Origin: Chlamydiia bacterium
Lineage (GTDB): Bacteria; Chlamydiota; Chlamydiia; Chlamydiales; Simkaniaceae
DNA length: 5,138 nt
Direction of reading: 5' to 3'
NCBI GenBank assembly: GCA_020440405.1
Contig: JAGROF010000062.1
Span: 1 to 5,138, forward strand
The position numbers were made by a program, and so were the translations under genes. Within the stretch, counting starts at the first letter, position 1; each line of letters opens with the position of its first letter. The notes beneath the pieces were generated by a model. It was not told the origin of the DNA. It was given only the letters and a program-made list of their open reading frames with translations, and searched no databases. This document shows positions 1 through 5,138 of this stretch, in pieces.

Positions 1-253
1 GGTCAGGGGAGAGGTAAACGGTATCACACTCTTTTGCAGTTTTTTTGAGTTTTGCAATGACCTCTTTTTTATCAGGAAGGTTTTCATAGGCCGGTTCGAA
101 GTTGTTTTCGAGATCGATTCCAAATCCTTTGGAAGGGAGGTCACGGATATGGCCGACAGAGGACTCCACGTGGTAGGAATTTCCTAAAAACTTTTTTAGG
201 GTCTTCACTTTCGTGGGAGACTCAACAATGATAAGTTTTTTTCCTTTTGTCAT
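1..253 (-). CDS. topA: DNA topoisomerase I, N-terminal fragment (cut by left edge)
   Basis: This is the first 84 codons of a type IA DNA topoisomerase, which relaxes negatively supercoiled DNA by passing one strand through a transient single-strand break. The Toprim domain is clear: KLIIVESPTKVKTL at residues 6-19 holds the family's conserved glutamate (E11), followed by VGHIRDLPSKGFGI at residues 33-46 and DTVYLSPD at residues 77-84. The fragment stops at D84, which should be the first acid of the Mg-binding DxDxE motif; the rest of that motif and the active-site tyrosine lie outside the window. The start is firm, because an in-frame TGA (257-259 on the plus strand) lies two codons upstream of the ATG. 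I see no good Shine-Dalgarno. The gene is divergent from the glycosyltransferase cluster. The sequence after residue 40 (KGFGIDLENNFEP, LPDKKEV) resembles chlamydial TopA as I remember it. Confidence 0.95.
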   Translation of the reverse strand, partial: MTKGKKLIIVESPTKVKTLKKFLGNSYHVESSVGHIRDLPSKGFGIDLENNFEPAYENLPDKKEVIAKLKKTAKECDTVYLSPD

Positions 254-438
254 AATTCACATTAAATAAATGATAAGCATTTCAGGCTACTTAATTTTCA
301 GGATTTATTGCAAGCATAGCAAGTTTTTGTTGATCGAGAATCTTGAAGACGTTATACACATCGTGGTTTCGGAAAAAATCATTTGACATCTTTGTCTAAT
401 AGGGCAAGGAAAGAAAATGAAAATAGGTTGGTTAGCGT
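254..438. other. Divergent intergenic region between topA and the glycosyltransferase operon
   Basis: This AT-rich spacer must hold the start signals for both directions. Facing right there is one reasonable sigma-70-type promoter (330-358), and a strong Shine-Dalgarno at 406-413. A perfect TTGACA at 383-388 has no matching -10 box 16-18 bases downstream. Facing topA I found no pair of boxes good enough to call. A small direct repeat, GCAAG-CATA-GCAAG, sits near 310-323. No RNA gene or terminator hairpin was recognised. Confidence 0.6.
330..358 (+). promoter_or_regulatory. Candidate sigma-70/sigma-66-type promoter for the glycosyltransferase operon
   Basis: TTGATC (330-335) and TATACA (353-358) are separated by exactly 17 bases, each matching four of six consensus positions. 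Transcription would start near 365, leaving a leader of about 75 bases before the 439 start. The boxes are imperfect and the region is AT-rich, so chance is possible; the optimal spacing and the position upstream of an otherwise promoterless operon support the call. Confidence 0.4.
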
Positions 439-518
439 ATGAAAAAGCTTCTGTATGTTCTCTTATTGATAGGAATAGGGTTTGGTTTAGGGGCAGGATA
501 TCGAGAAATTCAAGCTGA
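417..518 (+). CDS. Possible 33-codon upstream overlapping ORF
   Basis: An ATG at 417 opens a 33-codon reading frame (begins MKIGWLAYEK, ends at TGA 516-518) that overlaps the first 80 bases of the large glycosyltransferase-like gene in another frame. A strong Shine-Dalgarno, AAGGAAAG (406-413), is well placed for this ATG: its AAGGA core ends 6 bases upstream. The same element lies 25 bases from the ATG at 439, too far to serve it directly. The peptide has no recognisable domain. It may be a leader whose translation governs entry into the downstream gene, or the spacing may be accidental. I regard it as a regulatory candidate, not an established gene. Confidence 0.3.
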   Translation: MKIGWLAYEKASVCSLIDRNRVWFRGRISRNSS

Positions 519-2007
519 GATGCGTGCAAAAAGGCAGCACAAAGGCAAGAAAACAGCTTATGCGACCCACCCCGTTATTCAAAATAAATCTTTTGTGGTC
601 ATCACCTATGCTCAAGAAGCTGGAGGTAGGGCGTCCCAAAGCCTTTTATCCGCTTTAGGTCAGGATTATTCAGAATTTCGTGTGATTTACATCAATGATG
701 GGACGGGGGAAGAGCTCCCGTTTTCAGATGATCGGATAACTTTTGTACAGCATGAACCCTCTTTAGGAAGTGTCGAAAGCCTTTATCGGGCGATTCAATC
801 GTGTCGAAGCGATGAGGTTGTGGTTTTGATTCGCAGCGAAGAGCTCCTAGCGCACCCTGATGTGTTGTCGCATTTGAATCGATATTTTGCGGATCCTGAT
901 GTTTGGGTGGTTTCAGGAGAAGAGATGCACCTAAATTCTTATCAAAAGCTTTCTTCTGGTCGCCATTATCAGGCGTTTTATGCAGGCCTTTTTCATCGCT
1001 TGAAGTTGCAAGATTTTCTAGAGAATAGTGCCTTTTATCAGGGGGATTATGAAGAAATCATTATGCCCCATCTTATAGGGCTGTCTAGAGAACATGCCTA
1101 CCTGATTCAAGAGCCCCTATTACTCACCCCCCATATCAGGGAGGATCTTTCTCATGAGGAGAAGGGGGCTCGAGTAAAAGAAAACCCATGGCATGATTTT
1201 ACGGCAGATGACGAACAAGTGGACCTTGTTGTCTTTTCTTCAAATCGACCCCTTCAGCTTTATGCATTCCTAGAGTCTTCTGCGAGGCATGTAAAAGATC
1301 TTCACCGTCAGTTTGTGATTTACAAGGCTGGAAATGATCACTATGAAAAAGGGTATCAAAAGGTTAGAGAGGATTTTCCTCATGTCATTTACCTGAGGCA
1401 GTCTCTTGAAAGTCCATCCGGAGACTTTGCTCCCCTTGTGCAAAAGGCTGTGTTTGATCGCAATGTCTCAATGGCGCGTTATATCATGTTTGCTGTCGAT
1501 GATAGTGTGGTCACTGGACCCATTGACCTTGGGGAAGCTGTTAAAGATATGAAAAGAACAGGGGCTTATGGATTTTATTTTCAATTAGGGGAAAACTTGA
1601 AGAGTCATTCTGAAGAGATTCGCATCCCTGTTAGAGATGGGGTCAGTGCTTGGCAGTTTTCAGAAGGGAAAGAAGAGTGGAAAGTCCCTAACTCAGTCAA
1701 TATGGCGCTCTTTCGCAAGGAAGAGATCTACCCCTATTTTGTGTGTATGAAATTTCATGATCCCAATATTTTGCAAGATTTGTGGAATGAGCATGCAGAT
1801 TTATCACAAGTTGGGCTATACTCTGATCAATCAAAGGTTGTGAACCTTCCTTTGAATATGGTTGTCGATCAAAGCGTTGCAAATTTATCGACAAAAGAGC
1901 TACTAACTTTTTTTGACCAAGGCCTAAAAATGGATATCACTCCGCTTACCGAGGTTGTAAATGATAGCATCGAAATTGACTTTAACCCTAAGTTTACGAA
2001 AAGGTGA
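439..2007 (+). CDS. Membrane-anchored protein with two glycosyltransferase-like (GT-A) halves
   Basis: A 522-residue protein, probably a signal-anchored glycosyltransferase. Residues 4-20 are a hydrophobic segment after MKK, followed by a basic linker (residues 29-38). The first half (about 50-235) looks like a GT2-type fold: it opens with SFVVITYAQE, continues with VIYINDGTG (82-90), and reaches the place where GT2 enzymes carry the metal-binding DXD. Here VVVLIRSEELL (127-137) replaces it, so this half looks catalytically degenerate. The second half begins at DLVVFSSNRPLQLYAF (262-277) and has its own acidic motif, FAVDDSV (351-357), a better candidate for nucleotide-sugar binding. The specific reaction and acceptor are unknown. 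The ATG at 439 gives the signal segment, but only a weak AGG (425-427) lies in front; the stronger ribosome site upstream serves another frame. It is the first gene of a tight operon, 3 bases before the next gene. A non-enzymatic sugar-binding role is possible. Confidence 0.8.
   Translation: MKKLLYVLLLIGIGFGLGAGYREIQAEMRAKRQHKGKKTAYATHPVIQNKSFVVITYAQEAGGRASQSLLSALGQDYSEFRVIYINDGTGEELPFSDDRITFVQHEPSLGSVESLYRAIQSCRSDEVVVLIRSEELLAHPDVLSHLNRYFADPDVWVVSGEEMHLNSYQKLSSGRHYQAFYAGLFHRLKLQDFLENSAFYQGDYEEIIMPHLIGLSREHAYLIQEPLLLTPHIREDLSHEEKGARVKENPWHDFTADDEQVDLVVFSSNRPLQLYAFLESSARHVKDLHRQFVIYKAGNDHYEKGYQKVREDFPHVIYLRQSLESPSGDFAPLVQKAVFDRNVSMARYIMFAVDDSVVTGPIDLGEAVKDMKRTGAYGFYFQLGENLKSHSEEIRIPVRDGVSAWQFSEGKEEWKVPNSVNMALFRKEEIYPYFVCMKFHDPNILQDLWNEHADLSQVGLYSDQSKVVNLPLNMVVDQSVANLSTKELLTFFDQGLKMDITPLTEVVNDSIEIDFNPKFTKR
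2001..2004 (+). promoter_or_regulatory. Ribosome binding site that selects a TTG start
   Basis: AAGG, extended by upstream A residues, overlaps the end of the preceding gene and ends 6 bases before the TTG at 2011; the preceding stop codon TGA (2005-2007) lies in the spacer. This supports TTG as the start and suggests re-initiation by ribosomes that have just terminated. Confidence 0.6.
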
Positions 2008-2010
2008 AAA

Positions 2011-3102
2011 TTGAAGAAAGAGCTCATCCTTTTATTATTTATCTGTCCCCTTGTGTTTTTTTATGTCTTTTCCAATAACAATAAAAACAAGCCACTGATC
2101 AAAACTCATTTAACGCTTCAGCACCCCTTTGAGGAACTTGCAGGAAGTGGAACGGATGATTGGAACTATATTCAGACAAAAAGAGATTATAAGGACCTTG
2201 AAACCTATAAGGCTCTTTACAAGAAAAACTGTAACTGTCAATTTAATTCGAGTCCAATTTTTAAGATTCCTAAAACGATTCATTTGATCTGGGTAGGTCC
2301 AAAGCCTTTTCCCCAGGGATCGGTTGAAACAGTGCGAACATGGATGGCACACCATCCTGACTGGACATTCATCTTCTGGACAGATCGTAAGCGTCCTGCC
2401 CCCTGTAAGGGAATGAAAACGCGCTATGCCAGTGATTTCTCCTTCCAATTTCTTGGAGACCAATTTGCAGAATCCAAAAACTGGGGAGAAAAATCTGATC
2501 TTTGGCGGTATGAAATCCTATATCAGCAGGGAGGAATTTATATTGATCATGACGCCAAGTGTTTGAGGCCTTTTCATGGTCTGAATACAGGGTATGATTT
2601 CTATGCGTGCTTAGAGATGCCGCATGAAGGGATTGAAGATCTTGCCGTTACAGCAGGGATTGGGATTATTGGATCGAAACCTCGTCATCCCGTCTTAAGG
2701 GAGGCTATCCAAAAGGTGTTGGATCGTTGGGATAGTGTAACAGAAAACTTTTCTTCTTCAGATCCTTTAGTTCAGGCCCGTCGTGTGGCGCATCGTTCTT
2801 ATATTGCCCTCACTTATGCCTTTGAAAAAGGATTAAATCATCCAGAAAATACAGACATTGTGTTTCCTGCTTGTTACTTTTATCCTAAGCATGGGCTCCC
2901 TGCGTTTTATTCGGAACATTATTATGGAACATCTTGGCATAGCCTTGATGAGACGTCTAATCAGAAATATTTTTTGAGCTCTCTCCGCTCTCTTCGTACG
3001 CGTGATGCAAAGATCCTGCGTGTGGAGTTATTCTGTTTATTTGCACTGATAGGGTGTTTTACACTATACTTCTTGATTAATCGAGAGTTAAAAACCAAAT
3101 AA
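2011..3102 (+). CDS. GT32-family glycosyltransferase (DXD sugar-binding type), first of two tandem paralogs
   Basis: A 363-residue glycosyltransferase of the Gly_transf_sug / OCH1-like (GT32) family, expected to transfer a sugar from a nucleotide donor; donor and acceptor cannot be read from sequence. In order: an N-terminal hydrophobic segment (about 4-21), the family opening IPKTIHLIWVG (86-96), FWTDRKRP (122-129), the helix EKSDLWRYEIL (160-170), GGIYIDHD (174-181) with metal-binding D179-H180-D181, and HYYGTSWH (303-310) matching the family's C-terminal H...SW motif. A second hydrophobic helix lies at about 337-357, before a short basic tail. The start is TTG: no in-frame ATG occurs before residue 135, well inside the domain, and a Shine-Dalgarno sits 6 bases upstream. 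It lies 3 bases after the previous gene. A CNC pair (residues 74-76) is absent from the next paralog. Which side of the membrane the domain occupies is uncertain. Confidence 0.88.
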   Translation: MKKELILLLFICPLVFFYVFSNNNKNKPLIKTHLTLQHPFEELAGSGTDDWNYIQTKRDYKDLETYKALYKKNCNCQFNSSPIFKIPKTIHLIWVGPKPFPQGSVETVRTWMAHHPDWTFIFWTDRKRPAPCKGMKTRYASDFSFQFLGDQFAESKNWGEKSDLWRYEILYQQGGIYIDHDAKCLRPFHGLNTGYDFYACLEMPHEGIEDLAVTAGIGIIGSKPRHPVLREAIQKVLDRWDSVTENFSSSDPLVQARRVAHRSYIALTYAFEKGLNHPENTDIVFPACYFYPKHGLPAFYSEHYYGTSWHSLDETSNQKYFLSSLRSLRTRDAKILRVELFCLFALIGCFTLYFLINRELKTK

Positions 3103-3106
3103 GGAG
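3101..3106 (+). promoter_or_regulatory. Strong Shine-Dalgarno overlapping the upstream stop codon
   Basis: AAGGAG lies 5 bases before the ATG at 3112 and shares bases with the TAA (3100-3102) of the preceding gene. It is the best ribosome site within the operon, so the second GT32 paralog may be translated more efficiently than the first, which begins with TTG behind a weaker site. Confidence 0.75.
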
Positions 3107-3111
3107 TTAAT

Positions 3112-4173
3112 ATGAAGTTCCTGAGATATTTGATCCCTCTGTTAGCTTTGACCTTTGCCTGTGAGAAAAAAGACCATTTCAAACAGAGTGACGATTTTAA
3201 TACATTAATGGGGTCGAATAAAAGTGTCTGGAAGTTTGTAGAGACTCATGAGGATTATCAGAATATTCGTTTACTCAAGGCTCTGTATGAGAAGAATCGA
3301 GACCTTCAGCCTTTGAATGAGGCTAAAATTCCCAAGGTGATCCATTTCATTTGGATTGGACCAAACCCTTTTCCCAAAGAGTCGATTGAAAATGTCAATT
3401 CATGGATCAAGCATCACCCTGATTGGGTGTTTAAGTTTTGGACTGATAGACGACGCCCCCTTCCGAATCAGAAGATGGAACTTAAATTGATTTCCGATTT
3501 TCAATTTACCGATTTAAAGTACTGTTTTGAAGAATCGGATAACTATGCAGAAAAGTCTGACCTGCTCCGTTATGAACTTCTCTTTCAAGAAGGTGGGCTT
3601 TATGTCGACCATGATGTGAAGTGTTTTAAATCTTTCGCGCCTTTCCATCAAAGCTTCGATCTGTATTGTGGATTGGAACCTCCGCATATGCCTGTTCTCA
3701 GTAGCTCGGTTACTGTCAATAATAACGTTGTTGGGGTGGTTCCTCATCATCCTGTACTCCGGAAAAGTATCGATTTGGTAAAAGAGCGGTGGGATGAAAT
3801 TTCAGAAGCGTATCCTGGGGATGATAAGGAATCCATTATTTATCGAGTGGCGCAGCGGAGTTGGGCTGCCTTTAATGATGCAATTTTGCAGCTTGCTGGA
3901 AAAGGTTCAACAAAAGATATTGTATTCCCTGCAGCCTACTTCAACCAGATTGATGATGACTTTTCTCTTTATGCGCACCATTACTATGCTTCGACATGGT
4001 TTGAGGATGAAACAAAGTTTGAAAGGAATGTGAGGCGTCGATTGGTGGCAATTTCCCGGAAGAATAATCAGATTCTTCTATTCAATGCTGTCATCTTAAC
4101 AGCGAACCTTGCGCTATTTGCAGGGCTCTTTTTCCAATTCCGGTCCCTTCGCAGACGTCGTAATGCTGAGTAA
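3112..4173 (+). CDS. GT32-family glycosyltransferase, second tandem paralog, possible lipoprotein
   Basis: A 353-residue paralog of the preceding gene, probably a nucleotide-sugar-dependent glycosyltransferase. Across the core (residues 73-175 against 86-188 of the neighbour) about 59 of 103 ungapped positions are identical by hand count. It keeps IPKVIHFIWIG (73-83), FWTDRRRP (109-116), EKSDLLRYELL (147-157), the DXD motif YVDHD (164-168) and HHYYASTWF (289-297). The N-terminus differs from the paralog: MKFLRYLIPLLALTFAC looks like a lipoprotein signal with C17 as the lipidated residue, although T at -3 and F at -2 fit the lipobox poorly. A C-terminal hydrophobic helix (about 320-342) is followed by an arginine-rich tail. 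The gene starts 9 bases after its paralog behind a strong AAGGAG. The pair most likely arose by tandem duplication with later divergence of the export signal. Acceptor specificity is unknown. Confidence 0.88.
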   Translation: MKFLRYLIPLLALTFACEKKDHFKQSDDFNTLMGSNKSVWKFVETHEDYQNIRLLKALYEKNRDLQPLNEAKIPKVIHFIWIGPNPFPKESIENVNSWIKHHPDWVFKFWTDRRRPLPNQKMELKLISDFQFTDLKYCFEESDNYAEKSDLLRYELLFQEGGLYVDHDVKCFKSFAPFHQSFDLYCGLEPPHMPVLSSSVTVNNNVVGVVPHHPVLRKSIDLVKERWDEISEAYPGDDKESIIYRVAQRSWAAFNDAILQLAGKGSTKDIVFPAAYFNQIDDDFSLYAHHYYASTWFEDETKFERNVRRRLVAISRKNNQILLFNAVILTANLALFAGLFFQFRSLRRRRNAE

Positions 4174-4978
4174 AGAAGAATTAAAAGCTTTAGGAGAAGA
4201 GGGGATCATTCCGGGACCGGAAGAATCAGAAGAGGCTTTTGTCAAGCGAGTTGAAATCTTGAGAAGTCAACAGGGTCAGGAGATTGAAGGGAAAAAGCTA
4301 GAGTCTTGGAACCTGGATTGCCAGTCTTTATATGGGGCCCATCCGCAGTGGATCCCTTTAACGTATTCCAACAGGGGACTTCTCCCTTGGCAAGGGGCAG
4401 CTCTTTGGGTCTATGGAGAAAAAGTCCCTCTGATTCAGCTCCGTACAGGGTTTCGAAAAGGGCATTTCCTATTTTACTCTCGTGAAGAAGTTCTCAAGCA
4501 TGAAACGCTCCATGCCATGCGGGTGGCTTTTGAAGAGCCGCGATTTGAGGAAATCCTGGCCTATTCTCATGCGCGCTCAAAGTGGAGACAGTACTTGGGG
4601 CCACTGTTTCGCAAGCCTAGCCAAACCTTATTTTTTATCGCATTGATTGTGCTTTCTTTGGTCATTCAGACGACCTCTCTTCTTTTTTTGTCTTCTCCGT
4701 TCCTCCCCTTTATTCGAGTGGTTTCTATTCTTCCCATCGTTGATTTAGCGATCCGTTTTGCCTCGCTATGGAGGGATCGGAGGGTTTTAGCAAAGGCACT
4801 CAAGAAACTCGCGCTCCTTTTCCCCAATCGAAAAGACGTTTTTCCGATTGCTATTCGGCTAAAAGATTCTGAGATTCAAAGGTTTGCAACGGATCCCGTT
4901 GAGAAGCTTTTGGAATACCTTGAAGAAGAGGTTCCCCGGTCATTAAGGATCCGACAGGTTTTAGCGCAATTCTGTTGA
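4163..4978 (+). CDS. Membrane protein with HExxH metallopeptidase-like motif
   Basis: A 271-residue protein I cannot name. Residues 1-50 are charged and begin MLSKEELKALGEEG with GIIPGPEESEEAF at 14-26. A middle segment (57-110) contains several tryptophans and leads into LKHETLHAMR, with H113-E114-T115-L116-H117 matching the HExxH zinc motif; the following FEEPRFEEILAY (123-134) could supply a glutamate third ligand (E129 or E130), as in gluzincin-type peptidases. Two hydrophobic helices follow (about 155-176 and 179-203), then a basic-charged C-terminal domain. Peptidase function is inferred from the motif only. I chose the ATG at 4163, which overlaps the preceding gene by 11 bases: a longer frame opens at a TTG at 4109, but those 18 codons would lie inside the paralog's membrane-helix coding region and begin at a weaker codon. 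No clear Shine-Dalgarno precedes 4163, so translation probably depends on coupling to the upstream gene. Confidence 0.72.
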   Translation: MLSKEELKALGEEGIIPGPEESEEAFVKRVEILRSQQGQEIEGKKLESWNLDCQSLYGAHPQWIPLTYSNRGLLPWQGAALWVYGEKVPLIQLRTGFRKGHFLFYSREEVLKHETLHAMRVAFEEPRFEEILAYSHARSKWRQYLGPLFRKPSQTLFFIALIVLSLVIQTTSLLFLSSPFLPFIRVVSILPIVDLAIRFASLWRDRRVLAKALKKLALLFPNRKDVFPIAIRLKDSEIQRFATDPVEKLLEYLEEEVPRSLRIRQVLAQFC

Positions 4979-5003
4979 CAACTCTTGCTCTCCTAGTTAT
5001 TCA
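4975..5003 (+). promoter_or_regulatory. Possible internal promoter before the last gene
   Basis: A perfect TTGACA (4975-4980) overlaps the stop of the HExxH gene. At 17-base spacing the -10 position reads TATTCA (4998-5003), matching only three of six bases. A perfect TATAAT occurs at 5018-5023 but is 37 bases from this -35 and would start transcription at or past the GTG start, so it does not pair. Transcription from the first combination would start near 5010. Confidence 0.25.
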
Positions 5004-5017
5004 AAATAACAGGGGAG
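4988..5017 (+). promoter_or_regulatory. RNA hairpin that pairs the ribosome binding site of the last gene
   Basis: A near-perfect inverted repeat: GTTATT (4996-5001), loop CAA, AATAAC (5005-5010), then, past one bulged A at 4995, CTCTCCT (4988-4994) pairing with AGGGGAG (5011-5017) with one T-G wobble. That gives 13 base pairs. The AGGGGAG arm is also the only Shine-Dalgarno-like sequence before the GTG at 5027, so folding would hide it. There is no run of T on either side, so it does not look like an intrinsic terminator. Confidence 0.6.
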
Positions 5018-5026
5018 TATAATAAA

Positions 5027-5138
5027 GTGAAAAGAAATAAAACGGAAAAGTCATTATCTCATCGGCTTTTCATATTATTTATTATTCTTTTGTTGCCGAC
5101 TTTCTTTGTTCGAGAGTACCGCTTGATCAAATCAAAAA
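5027..5138 (+). CDS. N-terminus of an unidentified membrane-anchored or exported protein (cut by right edge)
   Basis: The frame is open from a GTG at 5027 to the end of the window (37 codons). It begins MKRNKTEK, then after a basic stretch a hydrophobic segment from about residue 14 to 28 (LFIILLLPTFFV within it), then charged residues. This is typical of a signal anchor or signal peptide and resembles the N-terminal architecture of the other genes in the cluster. No catalytic domain is visible, so no function is proposed. An in-frame TAG at 4994-4996 limits upstream extension and no better start codon lies between. GGAG (5014-5017) ends 9 bases before the GTG. The 48-base gap from the previous gene is the largest in the cluster and contains a hairpin over the ribosome site, so this gene may be regulated separately. 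Confidence 0.6.
   Translation, partial: MKRNKTEKSLSHRLFILFIILLLPTFFVREYRLIKSK

Noticed and set aside
383..388. Perfect TTGACA as the operon's -35 box
   Set aside because: The sequence 16-18 bases downstream is purine-rich (AAGGAA region) with no -10 similarity, so the TTGATC/TATACA pair further upstream was preferred.
305..529. Minus-strand 74-codon open frame across the divergent spacer
   Set aside because: It overlaps the start of the large plus-strand gene, shows no domain or plausible membrane segment, and has no ribosome site that I can see.
2110..2463. Minus-strand 117-codon frame opposite the first GT32 gene
   Set aside because: It is antisense to the conserved GT32 core and its composition looks like a shadow translation.
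3794..4033. Plus-strand 79-codon frame inside the second GT32 gene
   Set aside because: It lies wholly within a well-supported gene whose frame carries conserved family motifs in that stretch; the alternative translation has no recognisable features.
4109..4162. TTG-initiated 18-codon N-terminal extension of the HExxH protein
   Set aside because: It overlaps the coding region for the paralog's membrane helix, uses a weak start codon, and the ATG at 4163 gives the usual short overlap of coupled genes.
4988..5017. Hairpin as an intrinsic terminator for the operon
   Set aside because: No T-run follows the stem on either strand; the 3' arm is instead the ribosome site of the next frame.
5018..5023. 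Perfect TATAAT as the -10 box of the last gene
   Set aside because: No -35 box lies at 16-18 bases upstream, and a start about 7 bases downstream would fall at or after the GTG at 5027.

Overview
The window looks like chromosomal DNA of a member of the Chlamydiota, probably one of the amoeba- or animal-associated 'environmental' chlamydiae rather than a classical Chlamydia. The evidence is the leftmost gene, a 5' fragment of topA on the minus strand. Its Toprim N-terminus, with the KGFGIDLENNFEP and LPDKKEV stretches, reads to me like chlamydial topoisomerase I. The moderate GC and the membrane-anchored glycosyltransferase paralogs also fit. The phylum call comes from remembered family features, not a database search.

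Layout: topA (minus, cut by the left edge) starts at 253. A divergent spacer of about 185 bases follows, with one plausible sigma-70-type promoter facing right and a strong Shine-Dalgarno placed before a 33-codon ORF. Four plus-strand genes then sit almost end to end: a 522-residue signal-anchored protein with two glycosyltransferase-like (GT-A) halves (439-2007); two tandem paralogs of the GT32 / 'DXD sugar-binding' glycosyltransferase family, each with an N-terminal export or anchor segment and a C-terminal membrane helix (2011-3102 and 3112-4173); and a 271-residue membrane protein with an HETLH zinc-protease-like motif (4163-4978). Junctions are +3 bases, +9 bases and an 11-base overlap, so this is very likely one translationally coupled operon. 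A fifth gene with an N-terminal membrane segment starts with GTG at 5027 and runs off the right edge. Its ribosome binding site lies in the 3' arm of a 13-bp RNA hairpin.

How they may work together: every plus-strand product appears membrane-associated, and three carry glycosyltransferase folds. The simplest reading is a locus for modifying a surface or exported glycan or protein, with a possible membrane metallopeptidase beside it. The direction in which the catalytic domains face cannot be settled from charge distribution. That is the main puzzle, because enzymes using nucleotide sugars normally need the cytosol, or a host compartment that holds nucleotide sugars.

No RNA genes, insertion sequences, CRISPR arrays or convincing intrinsic terminators were seen.
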